64,000 bases of DNA from assembly GCF_023330665.1 (NCBI RefSeq), contig NZ_CP097127.1:3348001-3412000 (forward strand), written 5' to 3'. This document shows positions 1 through 8,057 of the stretch, piece by piece. The position numbers were made by a program, and so were the translations under genes. Below the pieces are notes generated by a model, which did no database searches, had not been told where the DNA came from, and saw only the letters and a program-made list of their open reading frames with translations. The first letter of the stretch is position 1. Each line of letters starts with the position of its first letter. The DNA is from Conexibacter sp. S30A1. Lineage in GTDB: Bacteria; Actinomycetota; Thermoleophilia; Solirubrobacterales; Solirubrobacteraceae.

Positions 1-315
1 TTTGGCATGGGCGTGCTGCTGGGTATTCGCAACATCTCCGCCAGGCTCGGCCGCGGCATCCTGGCCGTGCGGCTGCGTCACGCCGCCGTAGCCGAAACCT
101 GCTCGTTTGCGGTGGTCATGGGCGCCGGGCTTGCCGGGATTCCGCTGACGATGAGTCAGTCCGTCGCCGGAGCGCTGGTTGGTGCCGGGCTCAGCGAGTC
201 GCGCACGCGCGTGCGCTGGCGCGAGGTGACACGCATGGCCGGCGCGTGGGGCGTGACGCTGCCGGCCAGCGTCGCGGTGGCGGCGATCGCCGGTCTCGCT
301 GCGAGGGCAGCATGA
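1..315 (+). CDS. pit: PiT-family inorganic phosphate permease, C-terminal part (cut by window start)
   Basis: The reading frame is open from base 1, so only the last ~104 codons are present. The segment GIPLTMSQSVAGALVGAG followed by a conserved tryptophan, an amphipathic stretch and a final hydrophobic helix matches the C-terminal repeat of PiT (PF01384) cation-coupled phosphate permeases of the inner membrane. The stop overlaps the start of the next gene (ATGA), a DUF47 protein. That pairing is typical of PiT transporters and supports the call. The N-terminal half and the promoter lie outside the window. Confidence 0.85.
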   Translation, partial: FGMGVLLGIRNISARLGRGILAVRLRHAAVAETCSFAVVMGAGLAGIPLTMSQSVAGALVGAGLSESRTRVRWREVTRMAGAWGVTLPASVAVAAIAGLAARAA

Positions 316-977
316 ACCCGCCGCGCGCAAACCCGGTTTCGCGCGGTGTCGTGCGGCTGGCGCGCGACCTGACCGGTCGCTCGACGGGCGAGCTCGTGGC
401 GTTGCTCGAGGACCAGCTCGACGCCACCGAGCAGGCGGCGCAGCTTGTCGTCTCACTCGCCGCCGGGGCGATCAGTGCGGATGAGGCGCACGTGGTCATG
501 CGCGAGCTCGAACACGACGGTGACGGCGCTCGCGCCCAACTTGTGCTGACGCTCGCCAAGGTGCTGACGACGCCGATCGACGCGGAGGACATGTTCCGCC
601 TGTCGCGCTCGATCGACGACGTGCTCGACAACCTCCGTGACTTTGTGCGTGAGGCCACGCTGTACCGTCCTGAGAGCCTCGCTTTCGCCACCGAGCTGAG
701 CCGCATCCTGGTGGATGGGCTCGGCTGTCTGAAGCGTGCCGTCGCCGAGCTGGGTAACCCGCGCGGCAAGGTCCGTCACGAGACGTTGGCCACGCGCAAG
801 GCGGCAAGCCAGGTCAGGCGGCTCTATCAGGAGCAAGTCGGCGCGCTGCTGAACACGGCGATCGACAACGAGACCCTCAAGCATCGTGAGCTGCTGCGGC
901 GCCTGGACGTGGTCGGCCTGCGGCTCGGAGAGGCCGCCGACGCGCTGGCCGACGGGGCGCTCAAGCGCAGCCGCTAG
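312..977 (+). CDS. DUF47 (PhoU-like) phosphate transport accessory protein
   Basis: A 221-residue, largely helical cytoplasmic protein. The start is the ATG inside the ATGA overlap with the upstream permease; a longer in-frame ORF from 246 lies inside pit and is rejected. Features of the DUF47/PhoU_div family are visible: paired long helices, the metal-site-like segment MRELEHDGDGA (near residues 62-72, ExxxD/ExxGD pattern), then SRSIDDVLDNLRDF. DUF47 proteins are thought to regulate PiT permeases, and translational coupling fits that. A pair of helices near the C-terminus (NETLKHRELLRRLD) completes the expected fold. Confidence 0.85.
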   Translation: MNPPRANPVSRGVVRLARDLTGRSTGELVALLEDQLDATEQAAQLVVSLAAGAISADEAHVVMRELEHDGDGARAQLVLTLAKVLTTPIDAEDMFRLSRSIDDVLDNLRDFVREATLYRPESLAFATELSRILVDGLGCLKRAVAELGNPRGKVRHETLATRKAASQVRRLYQEQVGALLNTAIDNETLKHRELLRRLDVVGLRLGEAADALADGALKRSR

Positions 978-1006
978 TGCGTCGCGCGCTCAGGCCGCGC
1001 TCGTGC

Positions 1007-1669
1007 TCAGGCCAGGTAGAGCTCGGTGTGAAAGTCCAGGGCCACGCCCCTGGTGGTGACCAGCACCGGCGCGGTGGCTTCGAAGATCGCGCCCTCGGTC
1101 TGTGCGCACAGCAGCGTCGTGCCGGTGCGCGCCTGCGGGCGCGAACCGACGATCAGGAGGTCGACGCCATGGCCGTGGTCGGTGACCGCAGCCGCGAAGT
1201 GGCTGGCCAGCGCGTGCGCCGTGTCGATCGCTGCCACGTCGTCGAGCTCGGCCAGCAGGCCGATGGTGCGGATCTCACGGGCGTCGTAGGCGGCCGGGGC
1301 GATCGCAATCGCGGTGGCGCCGCCGTCCAGCAGTCGCTGGGTCGAGGCTTGCGGCACCACTCGCCCGAGCGGCGTGCGGTACGCCGAGCCGAACACGAGC
1401 AGCTGGGCCGCCTCGCGCGCCGCGAGCTGTCTGAGGCCCTCGCTGGTGGACGGGTGGGCGATGAGGCGGGTTTCCGCGCTGGGCTGGTCGAGGATCTCGG
1501 CGCCGCGGCGCAGCAGCTTCCGGCCGGCATCCACGTCGGGCGCCTGCGCGCTGTGGAGCACGTAGGCGAGCAGCAGCCTGGCGCCGGCCTCGCCCAGGAC
1601 GCGCGCGAGGGTGAGCGCGTCGGCGTCGTTGTCGGTTCCGTCGTAGGAGACGATGGCCGTCGCCGGCAT
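1007..1669 (-). CDS. Universal stress protein (UspA superfamily)
   Basis: A 220-residue protein with an N-terminal Usp fold (AIVSYDGTDNDADAL..., a Walker-like beta1 with Asp in the usual ATP-binding place). It has a middle segment LLVFGSAYRTPLGRVVPQASTQRLLDGG that matches the Usp ATP-binding loop GxxG-x9-GS/T region. The second half (LLIVGSRPQARTG...) looks like a shortened second Usp domain, so this may be a tandem form with a reduced C-terminal copy. SD gggagag lies 8 nt before the ATG. It is transcribed divergently from the LysR gene at 1740, which may regulate it. Confidence 0.8.
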   Translation of the reverse strand: MPATAIVSYDGTDNDADALTLARVLGEAGARLLLAYVLHSAQAPDVDAGRKLLRRGAEILDQPSAETRLIAHPSTSEGLRQLAAREAAQLLVFGSAYRTPLGRVVPQASTQRLLDGGATAIAIAPAAYDAREIRTIGLLAELDDVAAIDTAHALASHFAAAVTDHGHGVDLLIVGSRPQARTGTTLLCAQTEGAIFEATAPVLVTTRGVALDFHTELYLA

Positions 1670-1739
1670 GGCGGGAACTCTCCCACCCAGAAGGCATCAC
1701 TGCCAGTAACGCTGGCGATCGCCACAATTAGTGATCCTT

Positions 1740-2657
1740 ATGCTGAATCTTCCGCGGCTACGAATCCTGAGCGAGGTCGTGCGCTGCGGATCTTTCTCCG
1801 CCGCCGCTGACACGCTCGGCTACACGCAGTCGGCCGTCTCGCAGGCGGTAGCGCGCCTGGAGGCCGAGGCCGGCACGCAGCTGCTGGTGCGTGAACGCCG
1901 CGGTGTGCGCGCCACCGCCGTCGGCGCGGTGCTGCTCGCGCACGCCGAAACGATCCTCGCTCAGGTCAAGACCGCCGAGGATGAGATCGCGGCGCTGCTC
2001 GGTGTGCGCGGGGGACGGCTGCGGATGGCTTCGTTCCAGTCCGCCGGCTCCACGCTGGTCCCAAAGGCGATCGCGGCCTTTCGCCGCCAGCACCCGGAGG
2101 TGGAGCTGTCGCTGGAGGAAGGCGAGCCCGAGGAGATCGCGCCGCTGCTGCGGGCCGGTGAGCTGGACCTGGCGCTGCTGTTCGAGTTCCCCGGCCAGGA
2201 GCATCACTTCGAGGGTCTCACCAAAGTGGAGCTGATCCAGGACCCGCTCTGGGTGGCGCTGGCGGTCGAGCATCCGCTCGCCCGCAAGCACAACCTGACG
2301 CTCGGCGAGCTTCGCGACGAGGACTGGATCCAGACCTCTTCGCAGAGCGCCTGCGCGCGACACATCGTCGAACTGTGCCGCGGCGCCGGCTTTGAGCCAC
2401 GCGTGTGCTTCCAGTCTGATGATTACGACACCGTTCAGGGCTTGGTCGCCGCCCGTGTCGGGGTTGCGCTCGTACCAAGGCTGGCCCTGAGCCGTCGCCA
2501 GCCGGGCCTCGTGGTGCGCGGCCTTGCCCCGCATAACCCGGCGCGGCGGGTGTTTGCGGCCACCGACCCCGCCGCCGGCCGGTTGCCCGCGGCGGCGGTG
2601 ATGCTCGCGCTCCTCGCGCAGCGCGCACGCACGTTCGCCGCTGGCGCTCAGCAGTGA
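1740..2657 (+). CDS. LysR-family transcriptional regulator
   Basis: A 305-residue protein with an N-terminal winged HTH (residues ~1-60: LPRLRILSEVVRCGSFSAAA, then TQSAVSQAVARLEAE, the recognition helix) and a C-terminal periplasmic-binding-like effector domain (from ~LRMASFQSAGSTLVPKAI). The ATG at 1740 is preferred; a GTG at 1731 is also possible. Divergent from the Usp gene with ~70 bp between them, a common arrangement for LysR regulators. The ligand cannot be read from sequence. Its stop overlaps the GTG of the downstream methyltransferase, so the two are probably co-translated. Confidence 0.9.
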   Translation: MLNLPRLRILSEVVRCGSFSAAADTLGYTQSAVSQAVARLEAEAGTQLLVRERRGVRATAVGAVLLAHAETILAQVKTAEDEIAALLGVRGGRLRMASFQSAGSTLVPKAIAAFRRQHPEVELSLEEGEPEEIAPLLRAGELDLALLFEFPGQEHHFEGLTKVELIQDPLWVALAVEHPLARKHNLTLGELRDEDWIQTSSQSACARHIVELCRGAGFEPRVCFQSDDYDTVQGLVAARVGVALVPRLALSRRQPGLVVRGLAPHNPARRVFAATDPAAGRLPAAAVMLALLAQRARTFAAGAQQ

Positions 2658-3523
2658 GTCCTCGTCCAGGCGGCGACCCCTGGCCTATGCTCCCGGAGGT
2701 GGTTGCGGAACAGTCAGACGTCAGCGCCGACCGCGAGCGACGGCTCAGCTTCGGCGCCGTCGCCGAGCGCTACGACCGCCACCGTCCTCGCTACCCGCCC
2801 GAGGTGATCGACGCGGCGATCCGTTACGCGGGCGCGCGGCCCGGGGACCGGGTCCTGGACGTGGGGGCGGGGACCGGCTTCGTGAGCCTGGCGCTGGCGG
2901 CGCAGGGCTTTGCCGTGACCGCCGTCGAGCCCGATGGCGAGATGGCGGCGGTGGCGAGCCAGCGGGCCGCCACCGCCGGGCTGGCGCTTGAGGTCCTGCG
3001 CAGCGACTTTGAGCACGCGCAGCTGCCTGAGGGTGCCTTTGCGCTGATTGTCTCGGGGACCGCGTGGCATTGGGTCACGCCGGAGCTGCGCAGCCGGGCC
3101 GCGGCGCGGGTGCTGAGGACGGGCGGTGCGCTTGTGCCGTTCTGGAACCGCCCGTTGTGGGACGGCAACCCGCTGGCGCCGGCGTTCGATGTCGCCTACG
3201 CGGCCGTCGCGTCGGACTTCGCCGCGCGCAAGTCCGGGCCCCTGAATCCGAGTGCTCAGCCGCTTGAGAACGTCGCGTGGACGGCGCGTGAGCTGCGTGA
3301 GGATGCGGCGTTCAGCGACCTCACAGAGCGCTCGGTGCGCTGGTCGCTGCGCTACAGCCGCGAGCAGTACCTGGGGCTGCTCGGCACCCACTCAGACCAC
3401 ATCCTGTTGGCTGACGCTGCCAGGCAGCGGCTGTTTACGGCCGTTGGGGCGGCGATCGACGCCGCCGGCGGGAGCTTCGAGCTGACCTACGAGACGGCGA
3501 TGCTGCTGGCGCGCCGGCGCTAG
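2654..3523 (+). CDS. Class I SAM-dependent methyltransferase
   Basis: A 289-residue protein starting at a GTG that overlaps the LysR stop (GTGA). Motif I is clear: RVLDVGAGTGFVSLALA (residues ~66-82). It is followed by the acidic ribose-binding residue in VTAVEPDGEM and a motif IV-like region with HW (GTAWHWVT). The FGAVAERYDRHRPRYP segment before motif I is typical of the Methyltransf_11/25 type. The substrate is unknown. It overlaps the convergent downstream gene by 4 bases (CTAG). Confidence 0.85.
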   Translation: MSPRPGGDPWPMLPEVVAEQSDVSADRERRLSFGAVAERYDRHRPRYPPEVIDAAIRYAGARPGDRVLDVGAGTGFVSLALAAQGFAVTAVEPDGEMAAVASQRAATAGLALEVLRSDFEHAQLPEGAFALIVSGTAWHWVTPELRSRAAARVLRTGGALVPFWNRPLWDGNPLAPAFDVAYAAVASDFAARKSGPLNPSAQPLENVAWTARELREDAAFSDLTERSVRWSLRYSREQYLGLLGTHSDHILLADAARQRLFTAVGAAIDAAGGSFELTYETAMLLARRR

Positions 3524-4245
3524 ACCGCGGCCTTAACCGTCCGTTTCACCGCCCGCACCGCACGCTTTATCAGGCGCCGCGCCACCCGGTAGGTGCCGGT
3601 CGCGCCGAGCGCGATCGTGATCAGGCCGGCGACGACCGCCACGACGGCGAGCAGCACCGGCCAGTGGCGGCGCAGGAAGGCGCTCGCGCGGCCGAGGTAC
3701 TCCTGGGCGTGGTCTCCGGCAAAGGTCAGCGCCGCCATCATCGCCAGCTGTGGCATCACGAAACACACGTTGAAGAGGCCGATCAAAAAGAGCCGACGCG
3801 GTACGTCGACGCCCGAGCCGATCACGGCCGTGAGCGCGCCGAAATACGGAAACGCGGTGGGCAGCTCGATCGCCATGATGCTCGCGCCGAGCAGCCAGTG
3901 TGCGCGGTTGCGCCCGGTGAAGACCGGCAGCTGTCGGGCGCCGAGCCGGTCGCGGTGCACCCACAGCAGGCCGGCGGCCACCAGCAGCACCACCCCTGCC
4001 AGGGACTCGAGCACGTGGCGCGCGGTCGGGTCAGGCCGTGGCACGAGCGACAGGATCAGCTGGCCCGGCCCGAGCGCGATCAGCGCCCCGCCCAGGAAGT
4101 AGATCGTGAAGACTCCGGCGGTGAACTGGGCCAGGGCGTTACGGGCGCGCGGCTGCGAGGCGATATAGAGCGCCGGCGCCATCGTCGATGGGTTCAGCGA
4201 ATCCGCCAGCCCGACCGCGATCATGATGCCGATCAGCCGCAGCAT
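3520..4245 (-). CDS. GAP-family (Sap/SfLAP-like) multi-pass membrane protein
   Basis: A 241-residue protein with about six hydrophobic segments. The opening IGIMIAVGLADSLNPSTMAPALYIAS and the central IMAIELPTAFPYFGALTAVIGSG are characteristic of the GAP/Sap family within the LysE-like exporter superfamily, which in mycobacteria includes proteins needed for lipid export. The ATG at 4245 is chosen because the longer frame (from 4320) adds an Arg-rich non-membrane lead and would overlap the promoter of the divergent gene at 4319. The C-terminal tail is Arg/Lys-rich and probably cytoplasmic. The substrate is unknown. Confidence 0.7.
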   Translation of the reverse strand: MLRLIGIMIAVGLADSLNPSTMAPALYIASQPRARNALAQFTAGVFTIYFLGGALIALGPGQLILSLVPRPDPTARHVLESLAGVVLLVAAGLLWVHRDRLGARQLPVFTGRNRAHWLLGASIMAIELPTAFPYFGALTAVIGSGVDVPRRLFLIGLFNVCFVMPQLAMMAALTFAGDHAQEYLGRASAFLRRHWPVLLAVVAVVAGLITIALGATGTYRVARRLIKRAVRAVKRTVKAAV

Positions 4246-4318
4246 TGCAGCGACATTCTGGCGGTGATGGGCGCTTGCCTGCACCCTGCAACGCGCGACC
4301 CGCGATACTGGCTTGACC

Positions 4319-5293
4319 ATGCGCGTGGCTGTGCTCGACGACTATCACCGGATCGCCCATACGCTCGCCGACTGGTCCTCGCTCGGCGTCGAGGTCGATT
4401 TCTTCGACCGGCCGATCCCGCGTGAGCAGTTGTCAGAGGTGCTGGCGAGCTACGACACGCTGGTGCTGATGCGCGAGCGCACCGCCTTCCCGCGCGCGGT
4501 GCTCGAACAGCTGCCGGAGCTTGCGGTGGTGGTCACGACCGGCATGCGCAACGCCGCGCTGGACGTGGAGTACCTTGCGGCGCGGGGCGTGCACGTCTAC
4601 GGCACCGGCATCCCCGGCTACGGCGGCACCGCGCTCGAGCCGCCGCCCGGCGTACCCAGCACGATCGAGGTCGCCTGGGCGCTGATCTTCGCGCTGGTCA
4701 AGCGCGTCGTCGCGGAGGACCGGGCGATGCGCGAAGGGATCTGGCAGCAGGCGCTGCCCACCAACCTCGCGGGCGCCACCCTGGGGCTGGCCGGGCTCGG
4801 GCGGCTGGGGGCCCAGATGGTGGCTCCGGCCAGGCTCTTCGGCATGGAGGTGATCGCCTGGAGCCAGAACCTCACGGCGCCGCGGGCGCAGGCCGCGGGC
4901 GCGCGCCTGGTGAGTCGCGCCGAGCTCTTCGCGCAGTCGGATGTGCTCTCGATCCACCTGGTGCTCTCCGAGCGCACCCGCGGGCTGATCGGGGCCGGTG
5001 AGCTCGCGCTGATGAAGCAGAGCGCCTACCTGGTCAACACCTCGCGGGGCCCGATCGTCGACGAGGCCGCGCTCGTGCAGGCGCTGGCTGACGGTCGCAT
5101 CGCCGGCGCCGGGCTGGACGTCTACGACACCGAGCCGCTGCCGGTCGGTCACCCGCTGCTGTCGCTTGAGAACGCCGTGCTGACCCCACACCTCGGCTAC
5201 GTCAGCGCGGCGGCGCTGGCTGAGATGTACGCGCAGGTGGTTGAGGACCTGGCGGCTCACCTGCGCGGCGAGCCGATCCGCGTGATCGCCTGA
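4319..5293 (+). CDS. D-2-hydroxyacid dehydrogenase family protein
   Basis: A 324-residue NAD(P)-dependent oxidoreductase. The nucleotide-binding fingerprint GLAGLGRLG (residues ~155-163) is followed by the family signature VNTSRGPIVDEAALVQAL with its catalytic Arg, then GLDVYDTEPLP with the catalytic Glu, and LTPHLGY with the catalytic His. Length fits the family (310-330). GATACT ends 9 nt before the ATG and there is no SD, suggesting near-leaderless initiation. The specific acid (glyoxylate, phosphoglycerate, etc.) cannot be told; the lack of an ACT domain argues against SerA. Confidence 0.85.
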   Translation: MRVAVLDDYHRIAHTLADWSSLGVEVDFFDRPIPREQLSEVLASYDTLVLMRERTAFPRAVLEQLPELAVVVTTGMRNAALDVEYLAARGVHVYGTGIPGYGGTALEPPPGVPSTIEVAWALIFALVKRVVAEDRAMREGIWQQALPTNLAGATLGLAGLGRLGAQMVAPARLFGMEVIAWSQNLTAPRAQAAGARLVSRAELFAQSDVLSIHLVLSERTRGLIGAGELALMKQSAYLVNTSRGPIVDEAALVQALADGRIAGAGLDVYDTEPLPVGHPLLSLENAVLTPHLGYVSAAALAEMYAQVVEDLAAHLRGEPIRVIA

Positions 5294-5334
5294 GCGGCAG
5301 CCTGGCCGAGCGTCGCCGACGGCGGCTCGTGCGT

Positions 5335-5360
5335 CCGTGGCGGCCAGCGGGCCGCCACGG
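5335..5360. terminator. Hairpin after hydroxyacid dehydrogenase (shared core)
   Basis: A perfect 11-bp stem with AGCG loop: 5335-5345 pairs with 5350-5360. No T-tract follows, so it may be a Rho-assisted terminator or an RNA-stabilising stem. Its 18-base core (5339-5356) is identical to cores at 15157-15174 and 36472-36489. Confidence 0.55.
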
Positions 5361-5374
5361 CAGCGCTCACCCGC

Positions 5375-5380
5375 TACACT
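5375..5380 (+). promoter_or_regulatory. Candidate -10 box (TACACT) for rpmG-secE-nusG
   Basis: TACACT lies in the spacer just 3' of the hairpin and ~80 nt before rpmG. The same hexamer, preceded by GC or CC, occurs upstream of rplJ (7901) and rpoB (11240). No good -35 is visible here. Confidence 0.4.
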
Positions 5381-5461
5381 CACCAGCGCGCCGAGCGGCG
5401 TGCGTCAGCACGCGCTCAGTCTCGGCGAGCACCAGTCAAACCGCATTCGGGGACTACAGAT

Positions 5462-5626
5462 ATGGCCCGTGGAGACGTGCGGATCGCTGCGACCCTCGCC
5501 TGCGAGGAGTGCAAGCACCGCAATTATCAGACCAACAAGAGCAAGCGCAACAACCCCGAGCGGCTGCAGCTGCGCAAGTACTGCAGGTGGTGCAAGCGGC
5601 ACACCCCGCATCGTGAGACGCGTTAG
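5462..5626 (+). CDS. rpmG: 50S ribosomal protein L33 (bL33), zinc-binding form
   Basis: A 54-residue protein starting at ATG 5462 ([18 protein letters not shown]). It has two CxxC pairs (C14/C17 and C41/C44), the zinc-ribbon, or C+, version of bL33, and ends HTPHRETR. It sits directly upstream of secE-nusG, its usual place in Actinobacteria and other phyla. Part of the large subunit near the E site. Confidence 0.95.
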   Translation: MARGDVRIAATLACEECKHRNYQTNKSKRNNPERLQLRKYCRWCKRHTPHRETR

Positions 5627-5643
5627 GCGGCGGCGAGGCTTCA

Positions 5644-5904
5644 GTGGCTGACCCCGATCAGCTCGACGAGGTCGACGAGCACCCGGGCCAGGCGGGCATC
5701 AGCGCTGCGCCGCGCCCGTCGGCACCCGCTAGGCTTGTCGGGTTCCTGCGCGGAAGCTGGCGCGAGCTTCAGCGCACGCAATGGCCCAACCGCCAGCAGG
5801 TGATGCAGGCCACGGGTGTCGTCATCGGCTTCGTGATCGTCGCCGGGGTGTTCCTCGGGGTCGCGGACCTGGTGGCCTCAAAGCTGATCAACCTGATCCT
5901 CTAG
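5644..5904 (+). CDS. secE: Preprotein translocase subunit SecE
   Basis: An 86-residue protein starting at GTG 5644, 17 nt after rpmG. It has an acidic/Pro-rich N-terminus, then the conserved amphipathic segment GFLRGSWRELQRTQWPNRQQVMQAT and one transmembrane helix (VVIGFVIVAGVFLGVADLVA). This single-span form is the minimal SecE that clamps SecY. Position between rpmG and nusG is canonical. Confidence 0.95.
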   Translation: MADPDQLDEVDEHPGQAGISAAPRPSAPARLVGFLRGSWRELQRTQWPNRQQVMQATGVVIGFVIVAGVFLGVADLVASKLINLIL

Positions 5905-5919
5905 ACAGGCGAAGAGAGA

Positions 5920-6441
5920 ATGTTCCGCTGGTACGTAGTCAATACATATTCCGGACACGAGAACAAGGTCAAGCACAACCTGGAACACCGGGTTGTCTCG
6001 CTCGGCCAGCAGCGCAACGTGCGCCAGATCGTCGTCCCAACCGAGTCGGTGTCCGAGATGAAGGACAACCAGAAGGTCACCGTCGAGCGCCGCACGATGC
6101 CCGGCTACGTGCTCGTGAACATGGACCTCAACGAGGACTCATGGGCGCTGGTCAAGGGCACGCCCGGGGTCACCGGGTTCGTCGGTCCCTCCAGCGAGCC
6201 GGTGCCGCTCACCCAGAGCGAGGTCGACCGGCTGCTGCACCAGGAGACCGCCGAGCGCCCGCGCAGCCGTGCGCAGTTCGCGATCGGCGAGTCGATCAAG
6301 GTCGTCTCCGGGCCGCTGTCTGACTTCTCGGGCGAGATCTCCGAGGTCAACGAAGACGGTCAGAAGCTCAAGGTGCTGGTCTCGATCTTCGGTCGCGAAA
6401 CCCCGGTCGAGGTCGGCTTCGACCAGGTCAAGAAGCTGTAG
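5920..6441 (+). CDS. nusG: Transcription termination/antitermination factor NusG
   Basis: 173 residues. N-terminal NGN domain opens FRWYVVNTYSGHENKVKHNLEHR and contains the conserved MPGYVLVNMDLNEDSW and GVTGFVG segments. The C-terminal KOW domain is FAIGESIKVVSGPLSDFSGEISEVN. It binds the RNA polymerase clamp and couples transcription to Rho or ribosomes. It follows secE by 15 nt and precedes rplK, as is usual. It lacks the long acidic N-terminal extension found in many actinobacterial NusG proteins. Confidence 0.97.
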   Translation: MFRWYVVNTYSGHENKVKHNLEHRVVSLGQQRNVRQIVVPTESVSEMKDNQKVTVERRTMPGYVLVNMDLNEDSWALVKGTPGVTGFVGPSSEPVPLTQSEVDRLLHQETAERPRSRAQFAIGESIKVVSGPLSDFSGEISEVNEDGQKLKVLVSIFGRETPVEVGFDQVKKL

Positions 6442-6479
6442 TAACCCTGAAGTTGCAGGTGCACTAGGAGAGATTTATG

Positions 6480-6498
6480 CGGGCCCTAGGGGGGCCCG
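6480..6498 (+). promoter_or_regulatory. Hairpin in rplK leader next to an SD-ATG
   Basis: A 7-bp G/C stem (6480-6486 with 6492-6498) directly follows an ATG at 6477 that has a strong SD (aggagag). The ATG opens a frame that runs out of register into rplK. It may be a translational decoy or part of an L1/L11 autoregulatory leader; function is unproven. Confidence 0.35.
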
Positions 6499-6528
6499 TG
6501 TTGCTCGCCAGAACTAGGAAGAGTCGAA

Positions 6529-6954
6529 ATGGCAAAGAAAGTCCTCACACACATCAAGCTGCAGGCGGTCGGTGGTCAGGCCACCCCGGCGCCGCCGGTC
6601 GGCCCCGCGCTCGGCCAGCACGGCGTCAACATCATGGAGTTCGTCAAGGCGTTCAACGCGCAGACCCAGGGTGATGCCGGCACGGTGATTCCGGTGGTGA
6701 TCACGGTCTACGAGGACCGCTCCTTCACCTTCGTCACCAAGCAGCCGCCGGCTGCCGTGCTGATCAAGCAGGCGGTCGGTCTCGAGCGCGGCTCGGCCGA
6801 GCCGCACCGCCTCAAGGTGGCGCGCCTCAGCCAGGCGCAGCTGACCGCGATCGCCGAGAAGAAGATGCAGGACATGAACGCGGGCGACATCGACGCCGCC
6901 AAGCGGATCGTCGCGGGCACCGCCCGCTCGATGGGAGTGGAGGTGGAGGCCTGA
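6529..6954 (+). CDS. rplK: 50S ribosomal protein L11 (uL11)
   Basis: 141 residues with the signature [28 protein letters not shown] N-terminal domain (here [20 protein letters not shown]...) and C-terminal rRNA-binding domain ending [16 protein letters not shown]. It forms the GTPase-associated centre with 23S rRNA. Its stop overlaps the rplA start by one base (TGATG), indicating coupled translation. Confidence 0.97.
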   Translation: MAKKVLTHIKLQAVGGQATPAPPVGPALGQHGVNIMEFVKAFNAQTQGDAGTVIPVVITVYEDRSFTFVTKQPPAAVLIKQAVGLERGSAEPHRLKVARLSQAQLTAIAEKKMQDMNAGDIDAAKRIVAGTARSMGVEVEA

Positions 6955-7673
6955 TGGCAAACCATGGCAAGGCATACCTGCAGGCGCGTCAGCGCTTCGA
7001 CCGCGAGCGTGAGTACACGCCGGCGGAGGCGATCGCGCTGGTCAAGCAGCTCTCGACGGTGAGCTTCAACGAGTCGGTTGAGGTCCACGTCCGCACCGGG
7101 CTGAACGTCCGCCACGCCGACGAGCAGCTGCGCGGCACCGTGGCGCTGCCCAACGGGCTTGGCAAGGAGGTCCGGGTGGCGGTCTTCGCCCAGGGCGACA
7201 AGGCGCGCGAGGCGGAGGAGGCGGGAGCCGATGTGGTCGGCGCCGAGGACCTCGCAACACGCATCCAGGAGGGCTTTGACGACTTTGACGTGGCGATCGC
7301 CACGCCTGACCTGATGCCGGTCGTCGGTCGGCTGGGGCGCATCCTCGGACCGTCGGGCAAGATGCCGAACCCGAAGGTCGGGACCGTCACGATGGACGTC
7401 GGTAAGGCCGTCGAGGAGTCAAAGGCCGGCAAGGTCGAGTACCGCACCGACCGCAACGCGATCGTGCACCTCGTGATCGGCAAGCGCGACTTTGAGGACC
7501 GGGCGCTGCTCGAGAACTACCAGGCGGTGATCGAGGAGCTGGTGCGTGCCAAGCCAGCGGCGGCCAAGGGCCGCTACCTGCGGACCGTCACCTTCGCCTC
7601 GACGATGGGTCCGGGCGTGCGCGTTGACCCGACCCGCACCCGCGACATCGTCGAGGACGCAGTCCCCGCCTGA
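6954..7673 (+). CDS. rplA: 50S ribosomal protein L1 (uL1)
   Basis: 239 residues beginning with the usual YLQARQRFDREREYTPAEAI. It contains the RNA-binding segments LPNGLGKEVRVAVFA and the family hallmark GRLGRILGPSGKMPNPKVGTV. It builds the L1 stalk and in many bacteria represses its own operon by binding the leader. Followed by a strong hairpin and a 384-bp spacer before rplJ. Confidence 0.97.
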   Translation: MANHGKAYLQARQRFDREREYTPAEAIALVKQLSTVSFNESVEVHVRTGLNVRHADEQLRGTVALPNGLGKEVRVAVFAQGDKAREAEEAGADVVGAEDLATRIQEGFDDFDVAIATPDLMPVVGRLGRILGPSGKMPNPKVGTVTMDVGKAVEESKAGKVEYRTDRNAIVHLVIGKRDFEDRALLENYQAVIEELVRAKPAAAKGRYLRTVTFASTMGPGVRVDPTRTRDIVEDAVPA

Positions 7674-7689
7674 GACCGCCCGCTTGCGT

Positions 7690-7719
7690 GGAGCCGGCGG
7701 ACAGCGGTCCGCCGGCTCC
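7690..7719 (+). terminator. Hairpin terminator candidate after rplA
   Basis: A perfect 13-bp stem (7690-7702 with 7707-7719) and AGCG loop, 16 nt after the rplA stop. No T-run follows. It probably ends or attenuates the rplKA transcript. Confidence 0.6.
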
Positions 7720-8057
7720 CGACCGTCGGGCACAGCACCTGCGCCCCAAACCAAGACCCTGAGCTGCCACTTTGTGCATTTCGCGCGCTGGTAGCGCCCG
7801 GATTGCACAAACCACGTTGTGGTCGTGGAGCTTTGGGGGCGCGGGGTTGTTGTCCGCGCTCGCGCGATCGTGCCGCCCGGTCCGTGGCGCGGTGAGCGGC
7901 TACACTGACGCCCTCAAGAGACGACGCCCAAGACCTCCGGCCGCGTGCGCGCGTAAGTCCAGAGCAGGTGAAGCCTCGAAGCGGACGCCGCGCGATGCTG
8001 GTCGGCCGCTCTCGATGCCCGCCTGCAGACGGGTGTCATGAGTAGAGAGCGAGACCA
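7720..8057 (+). promoter_or_regulatory. rplJ promoter and candidate L10 leader
   Basis: This non-coding stretch holds a TACACT -10 candidate at 7901-7906 and then ~150 nt of transcribed leader with AAGACCTCCGGCCG near 7930 and a complementary-looking GGTCGG near 8002. Actinobacterial rplJ leaders commonly carry an L10(L12)4-binding structure with an AGACC-type motif, so an autoregulatory leader is likely, but I have not folded it. A small dyad (ACCAC-GTT-GTGGT) sits near 7811-7823. No gene is seen. Confidence 0.45.
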
